64,000 nt of DNA, from positions 125,661,605-125,725,604 of the forward strand of contig CP136064.1 in assembly GCA_032622095.1 (NCBI GenBank), written 5' to 3'. Each line of letters begins with the position of its first letter. Position 1 is the first letter of the stretch. Below the pieces are notes generated by a model that was not told the origin of the DNA, searched no databases, and was given only the letters and a program-made list of their open reading frames with translations. This document shows positions 49,048 to 60,189 of this stretch, one piece after another. The DNA comes from Siphonodentalium dalli. Taxonomy: Eukaryota > Mollusca > Scaphopoda > Gadilida > Siphonodentaliidae. Made by a program: the position numbers and the translations under genes.

Positions 49048-49129
49048 GATAATGATTATATTTCGAACTAAAACGCAAGTTTGCACGGGCTGTTTAGTCT
49101 TAGAAAATAATGTTCTTTTTATTACCGAC

Positions 49130-52015
49130 ACACAAAGTGTCACAAGTTTCTGAGAAACTTTCTCTTATTCGAGAGCGGCTATATTGTCTTCGATTTCAGA
49201 CGCATTGTCTATTTTGGGAACCTTTTCTGCGGTCGCAGACGACCTTGACAGCCGCGATCATTCGTCTCATTTCGGCCGATTCCGTAACGTAAACGACTCG
49301 ATTATGCACACGGAGTAGTTCCGATGAGCCGGTACCGGATGTAGAAAAAGTACGGAGTAATATGTTCCGGACGGCAAAGGATTGCCGCTAAGAGGAAACG
49401 GGTTAGCCGATTTTGACAAACAAAAAAACAATTTTAGGGAAGTGCAATAAAAATATTTCGGTCCGGGGGGGGGGGGGGGTCAAAATGAGTCCGTCGGGAG
49501 TGGACAAACAAACCTAATTTTAATGTCGGCCTCACTGAGTCAATGTGTCCAGCATCCCATCAAAAGCCCCAGTGACATCATTTCGAAAATCATCTTTTTT
49601 CTGCGTCCCGTTGATCCAGATCTCGTTTGTAGCCAAGTTTGTTATTAAACTTTTATGCCACACTATATATGTAGCAAATACACCTCTGTGTTCCGAGAGT
49701 TGGTGTCCTTTCGTAAACTTCATCCAGATAGAATCTCGTGGCGGAGAAAAAAATCCTTAGCACGGTTTTCCTCACATATTCGGAACACCTTCTTCGCACC
49801 ACTACATTTTATTTTATTTCGTTACAAATGATGCAGACCTTTGAAGATCCTGTCAATGTATTCAGCCCGAGTGTTCGTAGATTTATTTTGTTGCTGTAGT
49901 GCATACTTAATTGTTTCTGATTCTGCGTCCTTTGTTAAGATAAGTAACATTGCATGTTATATTGCATCTTATCAAAATCATCAGGGCTCAAAATTCAGCT
50001 TTGTCGTCACCTATATCTTCAGGGATGCATTCAATACACTTTACGTCCATTCTCCGTACTGACGAGGTTCTGTCCAGGGGTTTTTGTCTGGCATACGATA
50101 CATACAATTAGTAAAATTCGATTCAAAGGATAGATGCTTGTGTTTTCTCGGCCTGGGATGGTCAGATTCATAATATGCACTGGATTTTGATAGTACGATA
50201 CTATATATACATACCTTGGTTAGTATGTTAGTTGTGATAGTTACCTGGCAATAGAGGAAATAAATGTCTTATAATTTGGGGGAAAGAAGATGTGCCTGCG
50301 TTATTGTATAGAAACAAGTAAGTGCTAGTAGTAATAAAGGCCATTATTTCAATGGTTTAATGCATAACAAATCTCAAGCATTATATATAATTTATACAGA
50401 CTTTGCCATGGAAGGACTTACTCAAGTCAAAGAGTTTTTGTTTTTAATAAAGTGCGTTCCTTGCTGATCTATTCATTTTATATGTAAAATAAAGCTCGTT
50501 TATCGTACTGCCACCTACATGTCACAGAAAGATGCTTTGGGGTCATCAATAATACAACTTTGAACGCAATGTTTGGGTCCCAAACAAAAACAATGCATGG
50601 AACAGAAAAGTGCGTTCCGTGTTATAGTCTATTCCTGATATATGGTAGAAATAAAGAGCGTTTTTTTTTCTTATGTACAAACCATTTTGGGGATCACAAT
50701 TAGGAAAAAAAGACTACCATTATAATTATTTGGTAGTATCTACGGGAATGTTGAATGTGTATGTATTTTCCTGAATATGTGATTCGTGGTTTTCTGAGAT
50801 ATTATCACTTCGATCAATCACTGGTCAAATTCGCATTAAGACAGAAAAGTCATTTAAAAAAAATTGCCGTCAAATTTCGCCTATATATCCAGATATATCG
50901 GGAATTTTTGGCAGTCATTGTCATCCCCCTTTCAAACGTGACTGATAACGTATAACAACAAAGCTATGAATGTTCTCCAACAATAGAATGCTATTACCAA
51001 TTGATTCACTCTAATTGTGTATTTAAGATTTTCTACCTGTCATATGATGGTTCCAATTGTGTTGTCCTATTGGAGAAAGAATTACCACCTAATTGCATAT
51101 TTAGAAAAGAGTGGAATTTTTTTCGAAACTCAAAATGGCGGCCATCATGGATTGCAAAATGGCGGAGAATGACCAAGAAAAAATAATATCCCAACCACTC
51201 CTTTGTCAATATCTGAAGTCAATATGAGGTTACATGTTGTGCATTTAAACCCGTACCAGGACACTACACTACGTGTGTGTGATCCTAATAACATAAGCAT
51301 GATTGATTGTACAGCTAGAGCTCATATATGGGCTGATAATGTCCCGTCAGTAACACATCTACACGAGTGTGCAAACAAAGTTTTTGTTTTGATCACCCAC
51401 CACCCCCCCCCCCCCCGGGTATACCTTCCTTCATTATATATACTCCTCTTCATTTTTATTTTACAAAATACTCATTGACGAGTAGGTCCCTTAAAAGAAA
51501 TATTCAAGTAATAAGTTCAGCAAGACGTGTACTGAACTGAATATTGCCCATCAATCAATAAGAATGCTTCTGAACTTATCACTGTTTATAGTATCTGTTC
51601 GTCTCATTGTCGTCTGCTCATATTTCCTGAACCGTTGAACAAACCTCCAAATGATACTATTTGAATGGCATATATGACACGGAATTTTTAACGACCCGAA
51701 TTGCAATGATGTTCCCTACTAACCATGGATGAATCTACTAGTAACTGCCACAATATTCGGGTTAGTAAGGCTGAATTGGTCACTCTCATTGGTTTTGTTG
51801 TGATAAAGGTACCCATGCTGAAATGTGTGATCAAGGTACCCATGTTGGGAAATCGTGTAAAGGTATCCAGGTTCTTCGAATCTCAAATTAAACGAGATTA
51901 AAATGTCTTTGCTGGAAATTCGTTTGATGTTTTAAGCAGTTGCTTACATTTTTAAAATTATTCGAACTCTTCTTAATTGGAAGGATGTAGTCCCGACGAA
52001 GTAAATCAACTATGT
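49130..52015. other. No firm gene; a few weak coding-like traces
   Basis: 49532-49723 (minus) is a 63-codon frame with protein-like composition (KFTKGHQLSEHRGVFATYIV), and about 49150-49250 (minus) includes EKVPKIDNASEIEDN. Neither has clear splice sites. A G run lies at about 49466-49480. The rest is AT-rich with a 'caaaatggcggccatcatgg' motif near 51130 and a C run near 51405. Confidence 0.35.
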
Positions 52016-52023
52016 ATCCTTAG

Positions 52024-53219
52024 TATAGTGCTGTGCGTCGGATCCGATAATCCGAATCCGATCCGATCGGAATCCGATCGGATTGACAATGTTTAAAAAA
52101 TCGGATTCGGATCCGGATCGGATTCAGAATTGTCGTCGGATTCGGATTCGGAGTCGGATTTTCAAAAATGCTGTCGGATTCGGATTCGGATCGTCTGGAT
52201 CGGACCGTACAATCCGATCTCCATCATGTTACATTTATGGGGTGGATAACTTGGATTCTAAGTTTCTAACTCAGTCTCAGAGTCTCAGATTAAACGTAGG
52301 GCCTATATATATATAACAAATAAACAAAACAAGATATGTATTTTTGCATCGTGGTACAGCAATCGGCACATCCGGGTAACAAACAAAGTACAAAGTTCAA
52401 TCATCTGGAAATTCCTGTTCATAACTTCATAAGTTCATATAATCGTAATTAATTATGTTCTATCAAATACCGTACATTGCGTACAATGCGTAAAACTACA
52501 ATTCCGATGGTCCTTGTTTAGTTATGTTTGTTGTTTGTTAAATTGTTATTAGTACATCACTAAATTCAGTATGATCAGGATTCAGTACGAGACATTATAA
52601 TATAATATGAATATCTGACCACATATATAGTAGGTCTATATACTATATAATATGTGGCCAGATATTCATATTCATATTCATAATATTGCCAGGTTCCAAC
52701 TTCCAAGGAAAAAGTTTGGTATAATTTAATAGCGTATTTCGATGTTTTGATGGGTTTTTTAAATTTAAACAGAACTAGCTTTTTAATAGTGGTAAATGTA
52801 GGCTACTCTTACTGTGTCAAGGTCAGACGAAATTTCTAGGAAATCTGACGTCACGATTCCGCGAAAACACATTTTCTCAGAACTGAACAATCAAGACAGA
52901 CGACATTTTAATTTTCTAGAAAATTACGTGGCGTCAGTCACATCACGATTCCGCGAAAACACATTTTCTCAGAACTGATAAATGATGTTTATTTGAAGGG
53001 AGTCAAGGTTGTGGATTCGGGTCGGATTTCGGATTGGATTTCGGATCGGATTTAGCGATACACATCAGATTCGGATTCGGGTTCGGATTCAAAATTGACA
53101 TCGGATTTCGGATTCGGATCGGATTCAAAATAGCCATCGGGTTCGGATTCGGATTCGGATTTTCCAAAATGCTGTCGGATCGGATTTTGGGTTCATGTCG
53201 GATCCGACGCACAGCACTA
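52024..53219. mobile_element. hAT-type element with TCGGAT subterminal repeats
   Basis: The ends are tatagtgctgtgcgtcggat and the inverse of atccgacgcacagcacta. The 8-bp direct repeat ATCCTTAG lies at 52016-52023 and 53220-53227, with two extra bases (TA) at the left end. Both ends carry degenerate TCGGATTCGGA repeats (52030-52240 and 53010-53200), which create meaningless open frames. The middle is AT-rich. It includes a direct repeat ('cgattccgcgaaaacacatt', 52855 and 52948) and a palindromic stretch around 52600-52680. No transposase is seen. Confidence 0.85.
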
Positions 53220-53304
53220 ATCCTTAGATATGTTATCCTGCAGTGTAACAAAAAATACCCCGTCGACCGCAGATGAACATGAGTACCTTTATCACGATCT
53301 TTCC

Positions 53305-53605
53305 AAACCTGGATATACCTTTATCATAAACCTGGATATACCTTTATCATAAACCTGGATATACCTTTATCATAAACCTGGATATACCTTTATCATAAAC
53401 CTTGATATACCTTTATCATAAACCTGGATATACCTTTATCATAAACCTGGATATACCTTTATCATAAACCTGGATATACCTTTACCACAAACCTGGATAT
53501 ACCTTTACCACAAACCTGGATATACCTTTGTCATAAACCTGGATATACCTTTGTCATAAACCTGGATATACCTTTATCATAAACCTGGATATACCTTTAT
53601 CACAA
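53305..53605 (+). repeat. 23-bp tandem repeat, about 13 copies
   Basis: Unit 'aaacctggatatacctttatcat', with one 'cttgatatacc' variant and 'accacaa' or 'gtcat' variants. Diverged inverted relatives ('aaggtacccatg', 'aaggtatccaggtt') occur at 51800-51875 on the other side of the hAT element. The hAT therefore seems to have landed inside a larger repeat. Confidence 0.9.
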
Positions 53606-53639
53606 TTTTCGGAACCTGGCCAATTTAGCGTTAGTAAGA

Positions 53640-55480
53640 CTGCATGGGTTGGTCAAGTTATTATGTTTCCGTTCATTAGATTCCCCATGCAGGATCTCCA
53701 AAACATTGATTAGGGAACCCAAGATCTTCGAAACGTTTATTATATTACATAGGATCTCCAAATCTCCAAAAAACGACTGACACGCGACCTCTGTTTATAT
53801 ATAGGCATTAGGCAATATATCCAAGTAAATTAACAACCTATCTCAGATACGACGTCACGTCTATTGTGCGAATTTTGGACATATACTGGGTACCCCAATC
53901 AACATGCCAGAGATAATCGGTGCTCAAACCAACGTTTGGAGATCCTTGGTACCCTAATTAAATTAAATAAACGGAAGAATGCGAACTTGAGCGATTCAGA
54001 ATTAGTGTCAGTTGGACGGCTATATATATGATTTCTATTGTGTTCTGTTGGTTTGTTTGTACGTGTAAACCCGATACAAAAAAAAACAATAAATAAAAAT
54101 AAAAACACTGGAACATTAACTCCATGGACGTATATATATGTAGGGGCCGTTGTTTTTGTTTCCCTCTCGAGTTACTATGGGACGTACCGGTACTTAATGA
54201 TCGAACGTTCAGACGCCCACGATTCAATCAATAGTGGAGAAATCTGGTCCGACACAAATGTGGATCATAGTCTGTTGACACAATTGAGATTTCGTCGCAG
54301 ACGGGGGAAATCGTGGATTGTTCGTAAGACATGGTTAACCACGTGATTGCATGACTACCCTACGATATTTCCATCTACGATTTTACGTATATACACACGA
54401 CCGCGATTCCGTCGCAAGTGGGAGTAACCAAGGATACGCCACGATTTCTGCAGCTGAAATCAAACGGTGCTTGAAAACCAGTTTTACTCACGATCTTGTC
54501 GTGAGCATGGGCAGTTCAACCCTCATTATTGCACGAATGTGCACAAATATCAGAGTTTCTGGTAAAGGAATTGTTTTGTTTTGTCTATCAGTCGTCAGAT
54601 CCGCCGCTATAGAGGCCATGCACATTATGACGTTGTGACTTTTTGTCAGTGACCAGAGCAGCACGTGCAGAGGTACACGTACACGTAGAACCAACGCGAC
54701 GTCCGTCAGAAATTGTCAAACTTGTCCAGATACACGAATAAAATGATCCCGCTTCGCCATCGCTAGAGAATAGATGACGAATAAATGGGCTATGTACATT
54801 TCCAACTAAGCTATACCAGTGGCCCAATTAGCGTCCCGAAATGAACATATATACGTGATTGAATTCCTCTGTATATCGCAAAATTAGCACTGTGTGAGGG
54901 GTGTACACCAATTGCATAATCGCCCAGTGTCTTGCAAATGTTTGAGAGCTAAAATCAGTCAAGATAAAAGTCAAAATGCTTTAAACTAATGGCCTGTGTA
55001 GTTAGGTCGACCATGGAAAGGGAAGATTAAGAAACCTACCGGATAATTAGTCACAACCGTTTAGCGACTTTTGACAACCGGAACCACAATTGAGATTGAT
55101 GATCATTTTGATCACACGAGTACCAAATTTGGGATGGAAAATATAATTCGCTATTTAAAACGTGATCTAATCAGAGCAGATTGAATAAGAGATAGCGCTT
55201 TACCTTATCTGATTTTACCACCAAGCCCTTAACGAGCTGAGGAAGAAAACATCTGCAATATTAATGGTGAGAGAAATCTACCGGAAAAATGCCCTTTCCG
55301 ACGAGGTTCAACAACGGCACTTGTTCGTATTATCATCAGAGATTTCGTCAGTAAACTGAATGAATCATAGCATACCATTCGTTTATATACATATCAGATT
55401 TATGGAGGCACGGATTCAGGAGGAGTGTTCGTTGCTTCAAATGTGCTTGCTTCGGTGAACGTGAACAGACCCTCATTAGT
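53640..55480. other. No gene recognised
   Basis: Short open frames only. The 102-codon + frame at 54038-54346 has no recognisable domain or splice context. Confidence 0.35.
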
Positions 55481-55747
55481 TATGTATAGTTACATTCGGT
55501 TCGCTGATGAATGTACCCAGGTCATTTGGGCATTTTACAAGGGTACTGTATCTACAAATTAAACCATTGTATCTGTACCAAAGTTTACCCATGTCATTCA
55601 GGGGGGGGGGGGGGTGGAAAAAAGTTTTTCCGGGCATGTATGCCGGGGTGGGTGGGTGGTCGATAGGACCAACAAACAATTTTTTCCGCTCAAAAATATT
55701 TTTCCTGCAAGTCTTTTTGACTGTTTTTTCAATGAGTTTCGCTTAAA

Positions 55748-55935
55748 ACACAATGTCAATATTAACATAAATGACAAATTTCATGATTATCAGACAAACA
55801 GTATAGCCTGTAGCCCATGCTAATGGATTGAATTTTGAAATTCAAGATGGCTGCTGGCAGCCATGTTTTTTTTTTGACCGAATGACCCCAAAATGACTTG
55901 TTCTTATTTACATGTCAATGTTAATATCCATGACT
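55748..55935 (-). repeat. Solo satellite monomer, reverse orientation
   Basis: It reads, inverted, the array order: 'gacatgtaaataag..caag', 'tttggggtcattcggtc', 'catggctgccagcagccatc' and 'ttcaaaattcaatccattag'. It is a single unit of the 15.8-28.8 kb satellite, about 27 kb from the array and on the opposite strand. Confidence 0.85.
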
Positions 55936-56550
55936 AATGCACAAAAATGCACAGCTGTTTACGGTGAATTCCCCCCGCAAATCACTGTTTTAGTGTTACC
56001 ATCCCACCTGTGTCATTTCGACATTTTACAAGGGTAGTGTACCCATGTATACCATGGTTCACGTACTAAAGTATACCCTGATATATTCCATAGTAAACCC
56101 TCGTACCAGTACCCAAGTTTACCCAGGTCATTTTGGGCATTTTACAAGGGTACTGTACCCATGTCTGCCATGGTGCACGTACCTAAGTATATACCAAAGT
56201 ACTTTACCATTACAATTTGAGATAACATATTGGAGGTCAATAATGGCATATGTGAATACCTAAGGTGTTAAACTATTCTTGGCTTAGCCCACTTAGTTAT
56301 AACAATATTCTTGTCCCATCAAGTTAACGCGTGCTTATGACACAGGGACCGGGTACAATTGTTTTGCACTGACTAACTAACAAAATATGATTTTCGTCTC
56401 ACAAAAAGAGACAGAAAACACATCAACTGCGTAATGTGCTATTGTGAAATAGTTATCGCTCGTGTTAGTACCATGGTAAAATACCCTGATACTACCCTGG
56501 TAAAGTACCCTAGTACTACCATGGTTAAGTACATTGGCACTACAATGGTA

Positions 56551-56631
56551 CAGTGTCCTGGTTTGTTTGTTTAGTTAGGGTTTTACGTCGTTTAAGCCGG
56601 TGGGCCACATCACGACTGGCAGTGTCCTGGT
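56551..56631 (+). mobile_element. 57-bp SINE-like insertion with 12-bp target duplication
   Basis: cagtgtcctggt occurs at 56551-56562 and 56620-56631, bracketing 'ttgtttgtttagttaggg' and 'ttacgtcgtttaagccggtg'. A 12-bp duplication suggests LINE-type target-primed insertion of a truncated SINE. Its gttttacgtcg phrase resembles dispersed molluscan repeats I recall, but I cannot confirm a family. Confidence 0.55.
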
Positions 56632-56719
56632 ACTACCATGATAAAGTACCCTGGTGCTATATATTCCATGGAAAAGTACCCTGGTATTTGGTGAAACTGA
56701 TTCGCCATATATGCATATA

Positions 56720-58346
56720 AATACATCCATTCGGCAACGGGATTGAAGAACAAGTGAGAGCAACTTATGCGATACAACATACACTAAAGTAACAAAATGG
56801 ACATGGCATTAAACATTATGATATTATATACGCATGTATACTGATATACTTGTTGCTGTTTTGTTGTTGTTGTTGTTGTTATTGTTGTAGTCTCTCCCAA
56901 CTTGATCTAATTATATGAATCGAAAGTTTCTGGTCACGCTAGGATAATGCGGTCATAAACAGCAAAGATAAAGGAAAATCAGTGTCCTGATACTTGTGTG
57001 GACTGTAACAGTTCTCATTTATATACTCAGAATTATAATTTTTGTCCAAGAATCGCTGATGTGCTGGGGACGAGACACAACACTAGCTTATTCAGTACAC
57101 GTGTCCGGAACATTGAATTCGGACACGCCCGAACGATCTCTTGTTAGCAGATATCTTCTCCATTGGTGAAGTTCCACACAATAGTATACAAAGGGATATC
57201 AGTACGATCGGAAATCTTTAGCTCGTCACATTCAAATAAACGAAATGCCCACTTTCATATAGAAACTATTTAATATGTATCCGGGAAAGGCCTGTACCAT
57301 CTCACTATGTTATATGAGAAACTGAACAAATTACAACGAGCGAGTTGCTTTCATCAAAGATATCTTTTCAAAAAATCGTATTTAACAAGAAAGGACCGAC
57401 CTTGACTCGGTGCACATCAACATTATTATTTGCCTTTGTCGCGATATATGGACATATAAAGGCATAATGTACATTTACTGAATGCCAAATATCATTGGAA
57501 CAGTGAATTGGCGAAAAATTCCGGTCTAACTTTCCTAAATATTTAAAGCGAAAACTATAGTCTTTAATACCTTAAATTAAACAATTTGATGTTATTGATG
57601 CGTTCCTGTAATATAATAGATCGATAAATTTATATTATACGCATGTGCATGCGGATTTATTTTGTATGTTGTGAATATTTTATTTTTTCAATTTCGGAAT
57701 GGCAATACTTGGCTTGTGGCTGACAGCATGTCACCTGACCTGCAACGTGATGGCGGTATAGCAGTATAAATATGTAGCCGACCTTAGAAAGAAAAAGTCA
57801 TACAGCAAGGAATAATCGGGGCGTAACGGAAAACAGACACAGCAACAGCTATATAGCAGACATTTTCATCTGATGTTGCTGCATGTATGTGAACTATATT
57901 TAGTGAACACTTATATATTTTAGATTTAAAAGCTATAACGGAACTTCTAATCTGATTTCTTTCTGACGAAGTGCCGATTTATTTCATCTAGCCATATTAC
58001 GGACATAAAGCATACTGGGAAAACGGAAATCAAAGAACCCCAAACTATGACTACAAGAAACACGGGAACATATAGAACATCGGATACATTATGCACAAAT
58101 AATCTGACTTATAAAAATACATGATTTGGGGTTCTTGTGTTCTTCTGGGCCATATATTGTAGACACGATCCTGGATTCTTTGAGTAAACTAATAGCGATC
58201 AATTCCCACTAAATTAGTATTTCACATGATTCATGCAGTACATTCATGTGCCTGTCAGCCAAGGTCATAATTGGAATTATATATACTTCTGGGGTGGGCA
58301 GGAAGACAGCCCTGTCCGTAGCTATACCCACCATAGGCAAAGTACA
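56720..58346. other. No gene recognised
   Basis: It contains a (ttg)n run at about 56850-56890, a TATAAATA box-like stretch near 57766 with no supported gene downstream, and a 17-bp inverted repeat ('agaaccccaaactatg' at 58034 against 'catgatttggggttct' near 58120). Confidence 0.35.
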
Positions 58347-58864
58347 TCTAAAACATTTTATATACATAAAAGAGTAGGATCTGTCCGTCTGTCTGTCTGT
58401 TAGGATTTTTTCCCAAGACCCCTAGACCGATTTCAACCAAATTTGGTGTGTTGACTGGTTGTGGAGGTTATAACGGCGTTAGTTTTTCAAAATTTTGATC
58501 TAAGTAATTTAATTAAATAAATTAAAAAACACATAAAATTAAAATAAGCTCACTATGGGCCTAATTAAACATAAAATAAATGTGAATATTTAGGTTCAGT
58601 GTGAACTTATTTGCAGACCAGATGTACGCTCTTTATATATGTGTTTTCAATGTGGCCCGCGCCACCCAACAGAATAACGAGTATATGTCCACTGTGGGCT
58701 TGGCTTGTTTCAGAATCAAATAAGTCGAATATGAACGTATGTGAATATTAAGGTCCAAATGTGCGCGAAGCCCACACGGAGGCCACATGTGCCTAACACA
58801 CACAGGGGCCGCAAGCCCCTCCGACGCCAAATAATGGCTCACAAAGGGGGCATTTTTCAGCTAG
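58347..58864 (+). mobile_element. Possible short Helitron-like element
   Basis: It starts TCTAAAACATTTTATATAC and ends in CTAG, lying between A (58346) and T (58865). A CTGTCCGTCTGTCTGTCTG tract near the 5' end resembles the start of the 34950 Helitron. The best hairpin (ggggc cgcaa gcccc) is some 40 bp from the end, farther than usual, so the call is tentative. Confidence 0.4.
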
Positions 58865-58975
58865 TTATATATATTTTAAACACAACAATCATAATATAAT
58901 ACATTGTCAATGCGCGATCTGTCAAAGCGAGAATTCTATTCACAAGATTGAGAATTAGTAATCATCGACTGGAAA

Positions 58976-59148
58976 TCGAAAAAGGGAGACACAAACAGCC
59001 CCCAAAACTATCGAAAAAAGGAGACACAAACAGCCCCCAAAACTATCGAAAAAGGGAGACACAAACAACCCCCAAAACTATCGAAAAAGGGAGACACAAA
59101 CAGCCCCCAAAACTATCGAAAAGGGAGACACAAACAGCCCCTAAAACC
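58976..59148 (+). repeat. 35-bp tandem repeat, about 5 copies
   Basis: The unit includes 'gaaaaagggagacacaaaca' followed by gcccccaaaactatc, with one copy shortened by one base. It runs directly into the LINE fragment at 59141. The open frame across it is a by-product. Confidence 0.85.
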
Positions 59149-59371
59149 TGTGAGAGAAAGATTGTGTTCTGCGTGTAATTCAAAACAAATTGAGTCAGGA
59201 TATCATTTCATCTTAGAATGTCAGGCCTACGGAAGTATTCGTGAAACTTATGTAAAGGACATAATTGCAACGTGCCCTCATTTCTTAGAAATGACAACTT
59301 ATGAGAAGTTATTATATAATCCTTTATTTCCTCCATGTAACGGAGAGCTTAGAATAAATGTATACAAATAA
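59141..59371 (+). mobile_element. LINE 3' end: C-terminal zinc knuckle of a reverse transcriptase ORF
   Basis: The frame reads RERLCSACNSKQIESGYHFI then LECQAYGSIRETYVK and stops at TAA. CxxC...H....C is the C-terminal finger found after the reverse transcriptase domain in many non-LTR elements. Everything upstream, including the polymerase, is missing because the copy is truncated at the 35-bp repeat. It is a dead fragment. Confidence 0.65.
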
Positions 59372-59697
59372 CGATACAAATGAACAATAACACAAGAAAG
59401 AATACATCATGTGAGTATGTACAGTAAGTCAATCACAGAAGGACATTCATGATACTTATATATATATACGGTTTTAATTTGATCAATTATGCAATAATAT
59501 ATTGTGATAATTCAGGCACAAGTGTATAGACGATGTACCTGTTTAGCACGAGAGTATGGCGTTTCGGAATATTGGGATAAGATGCAATAAGATGCTATAT
59601 TGACAGAACTAAATCGATGATACGCACCATAATATATTGTAGTTGGAATACTCGGACGGGGTGCATGCATTATTTGCACTACATTGCTATAATACAA

Positions 59698-59852
59698 TCA
59701 TGGAATAACAGGTATGATATCATCAGATGCCGGGAGCAGCTCGTGATAATCGTTCCACATGCGGAGCGTACTCTTTGTTATAAATATAATAAATTTGTTA
59801 ATATCTGTTATTTTTTCCCGAACATGTGGTGGGATGGATGACAGAAATATCA
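59698..59852 (-). pseudogene. Frameshifted tail of the minus-strand LINE fragment
   Basis: The minus-strand frame ending at 59698 carries KITDINKFIIFITKSTLRMW, the kind of short helical tail that follows the zinc knuckle in such LINE proteins. It overlaps the end of the 59853-60173 frame by one frameshift. Confidence 0.5.
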
Positions 59853-60173
59853 TCATCTGTTCGTGGTGAGCTTGTCGATTTCTATGAAGCAAGGGATGTC
59901 AAAATGTTCAAGAAGTGTGAACCACATGTCGTTCCTTGCCGCAGATATTTCTGGACACACAATGATGCTGTGTTCAACTTTGTTGCTGTATTGTTTATTA
60001 CAGAGCAAACACTTTCCGTATTCGGGAATCACGGATTTTGCTAAGAGCTTCGCTATTTCAAGGAATTGAACTTTGTATTGTGGATAAGCTCTACATGTGA
60101 ACCATAACGGCGAAACAGCCAGTGAGCTGTAGCTATCTGAAAAGTGTTGAAGTGAACTTTCTCTATTATGCAG
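59853..60173 (-). pseudogene. Second LINE 3' fragment, minus strand
   Basis: A 106-codon minus-strand frame without a useful ATG contains LAVSPLWFTCRAYPQY, VIPEYGKCLLCNKQYSNKVE and HSIIVCPEISAARND: again a CxxC...H....C knuckle in the right order. It stops at TGA (59853-59855). A +1 shift then continues the protein-like sequence to 59698 (FLSSIPPHVREKITDINKF, TLRMWNDYHELL). The upstream polymerase part is absent after a TAG at 60174. Confidence 0.65.
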
Positions 60174-60189
60174 CTAGAATCAACAAATT

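Larger units (their letters stand above)
55500..56720 (+). repeat. TACC/GGTA-rich degenerate tandem repeats
   Basis: Repeated phrases are 'gggcattttacaagggtact', 'gtacccatgt', 'taccatggt' and 'taccctggtactacc', spaced irregularly. The 55600-55970 part is an insertion bearing a G run (about 55601-55614) and a solo satellite monomer. Open frames here are by-products. Confidence 0.7.

Noticed and set aside
53003-53276. Frames with NPNPNP or FGFGFG runs
   Set aside because: Translations of the TCGGATTCGGA subterminal repeats of the hAT element.
53305-53605. CRISPR-like array
   Set aside because: The 23-bp units are contiguous with no spacers, in a eukaryotic context.
54038-54346. 102-codon + strand frame ending in an Arg-rich stretch
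   Set aside because: No homologous motif or splice context recognised.
57755-57800. TATA-box promoter near tataaatatg
   Set aside because: No coding sequence or downstream exon found to go with it; such strings are common in AT-rich DNA.
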